From positions 80,412,441-80,476,440 of the forward strand of contig NC_088914.1 of assembly GCF_963576675.1 (NCBI RefSeq): DNA of 64,000 nucleotides, given 5' to 3'. This stretch comes from Euphorbia lathyris. Lineage: Eukaryota > Streptophyta > Magnoliopsida > Malpighiales > Euphorbiaceae. Positions 54,923 through 64,000 of this stretch are shown piece after piece. How positions within the stretch are numbered: position 1 is the stretch's first letter; each line of letters starts with the position of its first letter. Both the position numbers and the translations under genes were made by a program. The notes beneath the pieces are model-generated. The model saw only the letters and a program-made list of their open reading frames with translations. It did not search any database and was not told where the DNA came from.

Positions 54923-56194
54923 TGTTGGGGGTAAATATAATTTTTACATTTATTCACATTTTAACCATAGGTTATAATTATAACCTATAGTTTGTCATTT
55001 TTATTATTTTTGTTGTAAAAAATAATAAAAAAAAAGAATATAAAAGAATAAGAAATATAAAATAAAAAATAATAAAAAAAAGAAATAGTCAAAAGAGAGA
55101 AAAACATGGGTTAATGGGTGACAAAGTGACAATATGCCATTAAACTAATTTAAATGTGCAGGAAAACCCGAAATGATCACTGACCACTTTTGATTAAATT
55201 ATTCGAGGAGCTAAACGTTCAAGAACATCAGAAGTAAGCTCGGATCCAGAAAATAGACGTCCCCAGCTTTCTGGATATCTATCTTCAGCATCATCACATG
55301 ACGAACACACAGATAGCAGAAATTTTGCAAAGTCAGCTGCAGAAACACAAAACAATTTCGGATTAAAGGCAAGCAAATCAAGTTGAGACCTATAATGAAG
55401 GAAGCACAATCATATTTTGTTCAAAGTAGAAGCATGGCATAAGTAGTGGGTAAGTGTGTTCTTAGTGGGCACAAATTTCACCTATAAATAATCTTCTCCA
55501 TCTTCACTTCAAGCCCCCCCTCCCCCCACACCACCACCCCCCAAAAAAAAAATAAAAAAAATTCAATCAACAAATTAAACAAAAACAAAACACACAATAT
55601 ATATCAACATTTTTGTCCCAAATATTTTCGGCCTATTCATCTAAAAACTCAATTTCCTAGTCGAAATATCAGTTTTATTACGTCAATTTCCGATTTCCCT
55701 ATATTCACATTCAATCAATTAAGCCCACTAAACACGCATTTCACTCAAGTCAAGCATCGGTCTCGGGATAACGACCTCAGGCAGACACGACGTTTCAACG
55801 CGACGCAACCGCTCACCATTTCGGTTAATTCATTTCAATTATATTTATTGCTTTCGACATTGTGGATATTATTTTTGCTATTTGTCTTGGCTGTAATTAT
55901 TTCTATTCGGTTTATTGTAACCCAAAAATATAAAAGAAAAATTTCAAAAACTCTTGTGTTTGCTTTATTATTCTTACATTTTAATCACCGAAAACCATTG
56001 GTCCAATTCTAGTTAAAGTTGTGCTGGCGGCAACTAGGAACTCAGGGAAACATTTTCACAATCTTTGCTTTTCCCGTACAGTTGTTTGATTATTAGTCAT
56101 TTTTCCATTAGATATAAGCGCATATCCTTGCATCTTCCCGCACGAGTCAATGTTGTAAATGGAATATTTTTGTTTCTCAAAAATATCACCAACA
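54923..56194 (+). repeat. Gypsy-type LTR with a captured exon
   Basis: Begins TGTTGGGGGTAAATATAA (like 20924) and ends near ATATCACCAACA. CACCTATAAATAATC near 55481 is a TATA box. It is followed by a primer-site-like TGGCACGCTCGGTGGGACC (56200) and a gag-like ORF start. A C-rich tract lies at 55516-55545. About 1.27 kb long. No second LTR in the window. Confidence 0.6.
55194..55361 (-). pseudogene. Captured gene exon, antisense within the LTR
   Basis: On the minus strand, TTTTGTGTTTCTGCAG looks like a genuine intron 3' end. It is followed by an open exon encoding ADFAKFLLSVCSSCDDAEDR and ESWGRLFSGSELTSDVLERL. The composition is that of a normal protein, unlike the LTR. Family not recognised. 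Confidence 0.5.
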
Positions 56195-56199
56195 ATTTC

Positions 56200-56217
56200 T
56201 GGCACGCTCGGTGGGAC
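56200..56217 (+). other. Candidate primer binding site
   Basis: TGGCACGCTCGGTGGGAC lies just after the LTR end. It has the form of Ty3-gypsy primer sites; tRNA not assigned. Confidence 0.5.
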
Positions 56218-56668
56218 CGATTCTTAAGTTTTCGGTTTCTAAAAAAATTTTGTCAAAATTTTTTGTGTGATTACACTGCATTAGCTCACCTAGTTTAAAA
56301 ACTCCCACGTCAATTTTTTTTATTGCCTCAGCACTAAATTTTTTCGTGATCCTAGCTTTCTTAAGCACCCACTTTTTTCTCGCGGCTTTGCCATACTTAC
56401 AATTTCATCAAAGATTTTCAATTAATTTTGAGTCATATTTTGGTTGATTTTCCTTTCCTACCATTTTAATTCATCCTTCTCAATTAAAGTCACCACATTT
56501 ATTTAGCTTCAAATTTCTGAATGTTATTTGAAATTTTTACCTGAAATTCAATTTCAAAATCTCATTTACACATTTAAAGTGTTTTTGCATTTAGTTTCAA
56601 CCTGTTCATAATTTTGATGCCAAATTTTAACCAAATTTTAAAGAATTTTTTCGAAAGTTTATACACGC

Positions 56669-56851
56669 ATGATGCCTCCTAGAAAGACAGGAAAGGAAGT
56701 GTCTGAAAGTAGCAACATCCAGGGACATAAAATACCCAAAGATATCCCAGCCACCGGAGCTGAGACAGTTAACCAGCTCGAGGCCCAGGATGGACGAATA
56801 GGTCCACCGGAGAAAGACCGTTTCGAGATCATTCTTGAAAGGGTCCTATAA
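56669..56851 (+). pseudogene. Truncated gypsy gag N-terminus
   Basis: 60 codons (MMPPRKTGKEVSESSNIQG ... KDRFEIILERVL) about 470 bp after the primer site, where gag should begin. The ORF stops where a different LTR-like sequence starts, so the element is cut here. Confidence 0.45.
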
Positions 56852-57320
56852 TGTTTAATATATACGACGTATAGTTGGATGAAGGACACACATACAGTGA
56901 CACGCCCTTGACCATCCTAGATCCGCCACATAGAATGATAGAGGGTCCGTCACATAAAAGGATACGTCCTTGCATGATCCGCCAAGATAGGACAATAAGC
57001 TGTTATACGGTGGGATCACCATCATTAATGAACATTAATGATACCTTAAAAGCAATAAGAGCTCAGAGGTAAAGAGCTGAGTTAAGTCGCATTAAAAGAG
57101 CATTACACTTCATTAAAAAGGCATTAAAGTGGAGCTATTACGGTTATCACTCAAACGTGTATAAATATCCCTGTAATAAGGCGTCAAAAGGTACACACAC
57201 TATCAAAACCCTACTTGTGATTACAGATTATTCTTTCAAGTACATTACTAATTTAAGCATCGGAGTGCCCCCGGCCGAACACAACGGCGCCTCACAATGA
57301 CATTATTCGATGTTAAGAAA
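56852..57320 (+). repeat. LTR-like fragment of another gypsy element
   Basis: Contains AAACGTGTATAAATATCCC (TATA box, ~57155) and ends TTTAAGCATCGGAGTGCC...CACAACGGCGCC, wording common to Tat-lineage LTR ends. No partner LTR, so boundaries are approximate. Confidence 0.45.
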
Positions 57321-58054
57321 TCTACGTGATATCAGGTACTTACCCTTATGTAGACCTTCAAGTGGCAATGTTTGATTAGCCAAATATCTATAAAAAAAAT
57401 TGTACTTGTCTTCCATTTCTGTAAGTTACAACACTTTCTAGGGATTAGAAATGTAAGTTTGGAATCCGGTTATATAATTGAGACACGTGTCCATGATAGT
57501 TATGCTTTATACATAAGACTTCTCATCGGTCCACGTGTCCGACTTCTTTTAACTTCTTATTTGATGTGATATCAAGCCCATAATCTTTAACGTTCACAAG
57601 CATTTAGTTCTTCATCAACAGTTTACTTAACAGAACCGTTAGTGATGAGTTCAATGTGTGTCAAAACTAAAACTCAAGAAAAATAAATGAGGATGAGCTC
57701 AATTCTTACCACTATAAAAGTTCAGAACTTAATTATAAATTTAGCCTATATTAAATGTTTTTTTAATTGATAATGAGTACAACATGTAATATTTTATGTT
57801 CAAGATCCACCATTTTTTTTGTTGGAATGTCCGCTATAATTTTTTGGAACTAAGAGGGGCTAAATTTGATTTAAAATGAATTTCGACGCTCTTTACGAGA
57901 GAATGAAGAAGCGTAAAAGGGCTGAGAAAGATAGCTAAATTTAAGGTTTGATGTGCTAATTATGGTATCAAATTACATTTTTTTATAAGAGGGACGAGTT
58001 AAAACCCGGGAATCAAAGAAAGACGAAGCACTAAAACAACAAGCATAAATACGA
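57321..58054. other. Non-coding interval
   Basis: No gene or clear repeat ends seen; short ORFs here look random. Confidence 0.3.
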
Positions 58055-58500
58055 ATCATCCTGGAGTTAACCGAGCCACATAAATGAAAAGAAAAAGTAT
58101 ATATTGGATGCCTGCAAGAGGCTTCATATATTCGTGAAGACTCAAAGGAACTCGGCCTGCGTAGTTTGCCATCCAATCAGCTGTCTGGTTACTCTCACGG
58201 TACACATGCTCAATATGTATCTTCCAATCTCTAGACATGAGCTCTTTGCATTTCTAAATAAGCCAAAAAGCTTGTCCATTGACTATGTCACTAAATGTAT
58301 CATAACCCTTGAATCTACCTCGACACCGACTCTTCGGAATCCTCTATCGCTAGCAATCTTTAGGCCGAAGAACAAACCCCAAATTTCAACCAAAACTGCA
58401 GTACAAACCCTTAGACTCACCGCAAAACCTCCCTGCCATGCACCAAGGTCGTCTCAGATCACACCACCTGCAGCCGCCAAGCCCGGGTTTCCAAATTACA
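58055..58500 (-). pseudogene. RNase H-like domain relic (LINE-derived or domesticated type)
   Basis: Minus-strand reading gives GNPGLAAAGGVI, stop, DDLGAWQGGFAV, then CTAVLVEIWGLFFGLKIAS, VEVDSRVMIHLV, stop, and after a frame change SRDWKIHIEHVYRESNQTADWMANYAG. All four acidic positions of an RNase H fold (D, E, D, D) are visible. This plant family occurs at LINE C-termini and in stand-alone RNase H genes. Two stops and a frameshift make it non-functional. Confidence 0.7.
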
Positions 58501-58927
58501 TTGATTACTTTTATCAATCAAAAATATTTCTTTAATTATTCAGTAATTAATACTACTTTTCTTTTTTATTTAGTAATTCACCACCGCAATTAGAAACAAT
58601 TATAATCTTTTAATCCAATAACTTAAAAAAATTAATTTTTTGAATATAATTAATTTTTATTAGCCTAATGAATTTTATTATTAAATATTCGTACCCGATT
58701 AGGCTGGATACATCTCTAGCTATCTATGCTTATGAGAAAAGTCAACTGTCGATTCATATTTTAAAATATTTTACTTTTTATAATTATTTAAAGTTACCTA
58801 TTAATTCTCTAAAATTCACGTGACGGAATAAGAAAATATTGTTAAAAACTTGAAATATGAACATATTAGATTAGAGCATCTCTAATGAGAACAAATTTCG
58901 TGTCACTTTCTATCACATAGGAGTAAC

Positions 58928-59642
58928 CAGTGGGGGCTGCCCCTAGAAACATATAGACCTAAAAAAATTAGTCCCCCTTAAAAAAGTTGCAGACAGCAGC
59001 AGCCATGGCTGCTGCTGTGTATTCCTTCTCGACAGAGAAGGAAACCTAATCTCCTTCTCGGTCGAGAAGGAGATGGCCTAGGTGCCCAGCCCATGGGCTG
59101 GGCACTTTTTTTTTTAATTAGGCCCTTAACCAAAACGACGTCGTTTTGGTAAGGGCCTAATTTCAAAAAAAAAAAAGTAAAATATGTTATACAGCTCAGC
59201 CGCAACTTTCCTTCTCTTCTCTTTTTCTTTTTATCACAATTACTTTTCTAATCCTTTTTTTTCTATTATTTTGTTCTCCTTCCCCTTTTATTTTCTTCTT
59301 CTCATTCTCTTTTCTTATCTTAAGATTTATTGTAGTTTAAATTAATTTAGAAGTTTTGTTTGATGTGTTTAAATACAGAGAATTTTAATTTAAGAGTTTT
59401 TTAGGGGTTTTAATGTACGAAATTTTGGTTTGGAGATTTAATTTAGCTAGTATTGTTTCAATATTTTAGAGTAATTGAATTGGTTTAAAATATATGTTTT
59501 GAGGCTAAAATGGTACCAAAAAAAACAAACTTTTAAGGTACTAGGAGCTGAAAAAAATTTGCCAGCCTTTACGGGCTGGATTTACCGTCAACCATAAGCC
59601 TAAATTAGCCCCCCCAGGAACGAATTCCTGGATCCGCCACTG
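58928..59642. mobile_element. hAT-type MITE rich in palindromes, TSD GGAGTAAC
   Basis: Ends CAGTGGGGGC and GATCCGCCACTG, inverted. Perfect 8-bp repeats GGAGTAAC at 58920-58927 and 59643-59650. 715 bp, no transposase. The left quarter contains four palindromes: 58994-59017, 59050-59073, 59082-59105 and 59116-59162. Confidence 0.92.
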
Positions 59643-59650
59643 GGAGTAAC

Positions 59651-59953
59651 CAATCACTGGGAACCTCGTAACTTATTTTGGTTTGTTAATAAAATTAGCA
59701 ACACACTTTATATCAGACATTTAAAATAAAAAAAAACACAAACATGTGGGAAGATGAGGTATACAAACATTTGGCGCGTGTAAGACACGCGCTAGATGAG
59801 GCGTGTCTGGCGCCTCATAAAGTAGTGTTTAGAATAAAAATTTGTATTTGACAAAAAAAATTTCTAGTCCTTTTTGGTTAATTTCATTTTTTTTACCCTT
59901 CAAACTATGAAGTAACAAAAGTTTTAGAATATGCTCCATCTGTTTCAGAATAA
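59651..59953. other. Non-coding spacer with GC-rich hairpin
   Basis: 59773-59818 holds GGCGCGTGTAAGACACGCGC and GGCGTGTCTGGCGCC, short self-complementary GC-rich words of unknown origin. Confidence 0.4.
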
Positions 59954-60159
59954 GGGTCCGTTTGTTTTATCTACGGTTTGCTGTTACTATTAGAAAAAGC
60001 TGATTTTTTTGAAAAAACAGAGATTCCATGCTTTTGTAAAATGTTGTTTTTCAGATGTAAAAATTAAACATGAGATCACTAACTAAATACCTAAAACTCT
60101 TCTTTTTGAAGTGAATAGACAAACAAAAACATAAAAAGTAGCTACCAAACACCCTGATA
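59954..60159. mobile_element. Small MITE, TSD TAA
   Basis: GGGTCCGTTTGTTTTATC ... GCTACCAAACACCCTGA with TAA on both sides (59951-59953, 60160-60162). It is an uninterrupted relative of the outer MITE at 46947-48275. 206 bp. Confidence 0.6.
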
Positions 60160-60393
60160 AATCTCTTTTTAAGTTTGTAAACACTAGACATGCTATTAAA
60201 CCATACCAATAATACAAAGCCGCCGTGAATATTAATATAGTATAGTCAACTGATAGAGAGGTTTGCAATAACAATAACAAGAAAATTACGATTAAAGAAA
60301 ATGATAATTTCAAAGCCAATTAAAAACTTGTTTTGCTAGTATCTAGGCTATTTCAGCTGTCTTATATAAGATAAAATCAAGGTTAAACAAGTT

Positions 60394-61132
60394 CTTGTAA
60401 ATTACATCCATCACCACTCAACTTTACTTATTTTTTCTAATATTATAATCATCAAATTTCAATTAACACTTCAAAATAACTATTAACGACCTAAAAATAA
60501 TAATTTAAGAATTAATAATATTTTAAACTATTCTGATTTCTTAAAATTTTCGTTTTGAGATTATTTAGGTATTTTGAAGTTATTTAGGTGTTGTTTAGTT
60601 AGTAAAAAGGAAAATAAATTTTTAAAGGGAGAAAGTTTCAATTGTGATTTTGGAAAATTAAAAAATATTTCATGATAAATGTCGCATTTCCATTTTTAGG
60701 TTGTTAACGGTTATTTTGAAGATTTAATTAAAATTTAATAGCTGTATAATGTTAAAAATTATAAAATTGAGTGATTTTGGCCCTGTTTGGGAATTAGCTA
60801 TTAGCTGTTAGCTGATTACATTAGCTGATTTGACTAGCTGTTTGTGTAGATCTGTTTGGTAAAAATTAGATGATTGATAATAGCGGTTTGTGTAAAAAGA
60901 CGAATAAGGGCATTAATTTTAATATTGCAAAACGCTAATTGAAAAATCTCATTTTAAGAGCTTTTTCTAAATTAGCGTTTTCATCCCAAAACTCTCTCTC
61001 AAAGTTGGTCAAAACCGCTCTTTTTATCCCAAAACGCTCTTTACCAAACAGGGTCTTTATGTTAAATTTTGAAATTTAAGGACATATTGGAAAATATGAG
61101 TAAATTTCAGTGGCCACAGGTGTAATTTACCC
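60394..61132. mobile_element. Mutator-like element, TSD AAACAAGTT, directly upstream of a gene
   Basis: The right end GTGTAATTTACCC and left end CTTGTAAATTACATCC are inverted. Perfect 9-bp repeats AAACAAGTT flank it at 60385-60393 and 61133-61141. It contains the dispersed repeat shared with 36370 and 43620, and a nested MITE at 60781-61053 (CCCTGTTTGG...CCAAACAGGG). Non-coding. Confidence 0.85.
60781..61053. mobile_element. MITE nested in the Mutator-like element
   Basis: Inverted ends CCCTGTTTGG / CCAAACAGGG. The interior is rich in TTAGCTGTTAGCTGATT words. No clear target duplication is visible. Confidence 0.6.
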
Positions 61133-61141
61133 AAACAAGTT

Positions 61142-61150
61142 CTATATAAG
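61142..61150 (+). promoter_or_regulatory. TATA box of the small Cys-rich gene
   Basis: CTATATAAG, 60 bp before the ATG and starting one base after the Mutator-like element's right target duplication. Confidence 0.6.
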
Positions 61151-61209
61151 TAACAAGTAGTTTCTCAGATGCTACTCCAATCCAATATATACCACAAATA
61201 AAGTCAATC

Positions 61210-61595
61210 ATGTGTTTCAGAGTGGTTTGCAATAAATGCGGCAAGTATTCATGGAGCGGTTGCGGAAAACACCTCGTCTCTATCTATGCTAATATAGAGA
61301 CCGGTAACCACTGCATGTGCCGCCCTTGGCCCGGAGTTTCCATCCCAACGGAGAACAACACCGTCGACGCCCAACAACCACCGTCAGCTTCCGCTACCAC
61401 CGCCGCACCAGGTATATATGACATCTTCCCCCAATTAATTTTACTTTTTCATTTTTGTTTCAGATTTAACTCAACAATAATTTGGGTAAATTCTCGTGAA
61501 CTTTGCTTTTACTTTTATTACTGCTTCTGAAATTTGCACTTTATTAAAGTAAAGTTACTTTACCATTAGCAGGTAAACCTTCGGAGGTTATATAG
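61210..61595 (+). CDS. Small Cys-rich plant protein, two exons
   Basis: Exon 1 (61210-61411) encodes MCFRVVCNKCGKYSWSGCGK and then HLVSIYANIETGNHCMCRPW, followed by PGVSIP and a Ser/Ala/Pro-rich tail. A GT-AG intron (61412-61572, 161 bp) joins in frame to exon 2 (61573-61595), encoding GKPSEVI and a TAG stop; 74 residues in all. The pattern C-x2-C-GKYSW-x-GCGKH...HC-x-C-x-PWPG is a small conserved plant family without a settled function; the cysteines suggest metal binding (inference). Without splicing the frame would run into AT-rich random sequence, which supports the intron. It looks intact. Confidence 0.75.
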
Positions 61596-61954
61596 ATGCT
61601 AATCTACCTGATTACCACATCTACGAGTAATCCGGCCAAAATAATAGGAATTAGTTAGTCCTTATAGATAATTCCAAAGAAAAAAAAAACTGCAATAATT
61701 TCCAAAAAAAAAAAAATTGAAAACGAAAAAAGAGAGTAATATCTATACCTGAATATTAATTTATATTTTAAGAATTTTAATTTTTTTAAGATTTTTTGTT
61801 TTTTTTTTTTGAAACGAATTTTTAAGCTTTCTAGTTTTAAGATAATTTATGTATTATTTTATTAAAAGAATCTTTTGAAAATAACATTTGAAAAGTAGTT
61901 CTAAAAAAATTATTTCTCGGATAAGGTCTACTAAATGTTGCAATGTCTTTAATA
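61596..61954. other. 3' flank, AT-rich
   Basis: No gene seen; several A and T runs. The polyadenylation region of the Cys-rich gene is probably here. Confidence 0.3.
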
Positions 61955-62672
61955 TTTAGGCAAAAATATCTTGAGATACCCATCTTTCATTGTTTAGTGC
62001 ATTAAGCTATCGATTTTGTAGCTCCTGATTTTTCATTGTTTGATCATTAAGCACTCGATCTTTTATTTAGACACATTGAATCCTTGATTTTTCATATATG
62101 GGTTATTAGGCGATTCCGTAACTGAAATCGTAGCAGTGTATCTCACTTACATTTGATCTTGTAATCCATCTCCAAAAAAGCCTGTCATTAATCTCGAAGG
62201 TTGAGCATAATACAATTCTAAGGTCTTTTTCGTCCTAGTCGTGGAATTGAAAAGGGACAATAAGAACTTATGCTTTAATGTAGATCCTGTATTTTATTTA
62301 TTAGGGTTTCTCTAAAATAGGTTTATCTTATACACGTGTCACTCAAATAGTGGTTGAGGAAGTAAAAAATATGACTAACGCCCATGTTGCACAATTGCCA
62401 CGATCTCAGTTACAGAAATGCTTAATACACTCATACATGATTTCAGTTACGGAAGGGTCTGATAACCCATATATAAAAGATCGAGACCTTAATGCACCAA
62501 ACAATAATGAAAGGTCAGAGGTTCAATGAGTCTAAATGAAAAATCGATGACTTAATGCACCAAACAATGAAAGATCAGAAGCTCAATGTGTCTAAATGAA
62601 AGACCGAATGCTTAATGCATCACATAATGAAAGATCAGAGGCCTCATGATGCTTTTTGCCTAATATTTATGT
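61955..62672. repeat. Foldback element with internal ~60-bp repeats
   Basis: Ends TTAGGCAAAAA and TTTTTGCCTAA. Both arms contain several copies of a unit reading TCATTTAGACACATTGA(A/G)C and CATTAAGCA(C/T)TCGATC. ATATT occurs on both sides. Related ends are at 24390-24420 and related arm words at 18365-18415 and 22845-22890. Non-coding. Confidence 0.6.
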
Positions 62673-62984
62673 ACAAGATTAATTTTGTCATTATCTACCA
62701 GAAAATTTAAATTGATTAACTATTATTTGACTTGTTATTTAATTGTCACATCAAATATTTCAAATCTTTAGAACATTTTATTACTAATATAGTGACAAAC
62801 GATATGTAAAATGTCAATATTTAAATCTGTTAAGTTATTTAATATGTTATTAAAATAATTATAAACAATTTTTAAAAACATACAAAACTGCTTTAATTTA
62901 TATATATAAAAAAATTTGTTTGGAACATTTTATATCACATTATTAATTTTCAAATCGGCCTTATAAATTTTCTCTAGCTAAGAA

Positions 62985-63045
62985 AAGAGAGTATTTGTTA
63001 GTAAAGGTACCTAAAATAGAGTATTTGTTAGTAAAGGTACCTAGA
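62985..63045. repeat. 29-bp tandem duplication
   Basis: AGAGTATTTGTTAGTAAAGG plus TACCTA(A/G)AAT occurs twice in a row. Confidence 0.8.
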
Positions 63046-64000
63046 ATGCTGACCATCTTCACCAATGACTTTTTTGTTTGTTTTGATAGATCTTCCACCA
63101 ATGAATGGAATTCTATCTTACGTGGCCTCATTCAAAGCCATGCTCACGCGGATGCTTTGATATGGTCCATGATTACGGGCTATGCTTAGGAGATGAAAAG
63201 TATTTTTTGTTGTCATAATTAATATTAAAACCGTATTAAGATATTTACCGTATTAAGAATTTGTTTAGTTCAGCTATTAGTTGGTAACTATTGTTGGTAT
63301 TAGCCATTTCTTGTTGCAAGTTAGTTATTTATGTTTATCGTTATTGATATTAGTTGTTTGTTATTATATGATTAATTATCAGTATTTGATAAAATTTATA
63401 ATGAATATTAATGTTATTATGTAACATGTTTTATATTACAAATTCATTAACAAATCATTTATAAAAATAAAAAATATAATACATAAATTAATAGAAAAAC
63501 CTAAATAACAACATAAAAAACTATAAATAATAATTTATTAAATGAAAAAAAAAACATTTTTATTTCGTTAATAATATTATAAAGATAAAAATACTGTTAA
63601 AAATTTAAAATAAAGTGAATGACATAATTGAATAAAATTAATTTTATTTGATACTGAAATTTTTCAATACTTTTTATGACTCATACATTTACCTTTTATT
63701 TCTCTCACTCTATGCAAATCACATACTTATTTATGTTTTATTATTTACCGCACACTTTCACAATTGACATTGCATCCTATTTACAATATACTAGGTCAAA
63801 ACCACAACCATATATTTATGTCGGTTACAAAAAAATATCAATTAAAGAAAAGTCTAGATTTAGAGAATTCTTGAGTCAAAATCGGTGGTGCTAACTCAAT
63901 ACTCTTTCTCAGCACTAACTTTATAATTCACACTTAATAATCATTTCAAGCTGCATTTTTGAAATTTTCTTACATGACCCTTTTTCACTTAATGCTTGAA
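63046..64000. other. AT-rich non-coding end of window
   Basis: 63055-63189 (FTNDFFVCFDRSSTNEWNSI, LRGLIQSHAHADALIWSMIT) resembles a short PPR-type fragment, but it has no neighbours to support it. The rest shows nothing recognisable. Confidence 0.3.

Noticed and set aside
63055..63189. PPR gene fragment
   Set aside because: Only ~40 residues with weak similarity and no adjacent repeats. Too little to call.
1..64000. A new multi-gene biological system
   Set aside because: Host genes are few, unrelated and mostly broken. The rest is transposon sequence. Nothing indicates a cooperating cluster.

Overview
This window reads as an AT-rich, repeat-dense piece of a eudicot nuclear chromosome. The evidence is plant LTR retrotransposons of several lineages (Tat-like and CRM/other Ty3-gypsy, three Ty1-copia copies), initiator-Met tRNA primer sites, a DYW-class pentatricopeptide repeat (PPR) gene, a plant MAPKKK-type kinase, hAT-type MITEs with 8-bp target-site duplications (TSDs) and Mutator-like elements with 9-bp TSDs. 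The species cannot be named from the sequence. No CRISPR array, bacterial operon or virus-like locus is present.

Layout. 1-6143: 5' part of a minus-strand Tat-like gypsy element (gag-protease ORF, pol ORF, 466-bp LTR); its 3' end lies outside the window. 6144-9769: repeat relics, mainly a 1.6-kb foldback element. 9770-16143: a MAPKKK-like gene split by a copia element at 10796-16060 whose two 230-bp LTRs are identical. 16150-24580: two copies of a diverged tandem segmental duplication, each with different insertions (hAT MITE, LTR relic, Mutator-like element). 24580-30204: a structurally complete gypsy element with 511-bp LTRs, TSD ATAAT and one 1548-codon ORF. 30532-32612: PPR-DYW gene with one frameshift. 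33125-36300: decayed copia with nested insertions. 37650-39005: RPW8-like gene with an in-frame stop; a second, exploded copy lies across 40807-46745, interrupted by a hAT MITE, an LTR-like block, tandem repeats and a Mutator-like element carrying a histone H4-like fragment. 46947-48275: nested MITEs. 49004-54360: an unidentified duplicated locus, one copy split by a minus-strand copia. 54923-57320: gypsy LTR relics, one holding an antisense captured exon. 58055-58500: RNase H relic. 58928-59642: palindrome-rich hAT MITE. 60394-61132: Mutator-like element directly upstream of a two-exon small Cys-rich gene (61210-61595). 61955-64000: foldback repeat and AT-rich sequence.

The genes do not form a pathway. 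The host genes (kinase, PPR, RPW8-like, Cys-rich protein) are isolated among transposons. Three of the four carry disabling changes. I found no convincing new multi-gene system. The most informative signals are the order of events that nested insertions and empty sites reveal, the gene fragments captured by transposons, and catalytic-site losses in otherwise young-looking elements.
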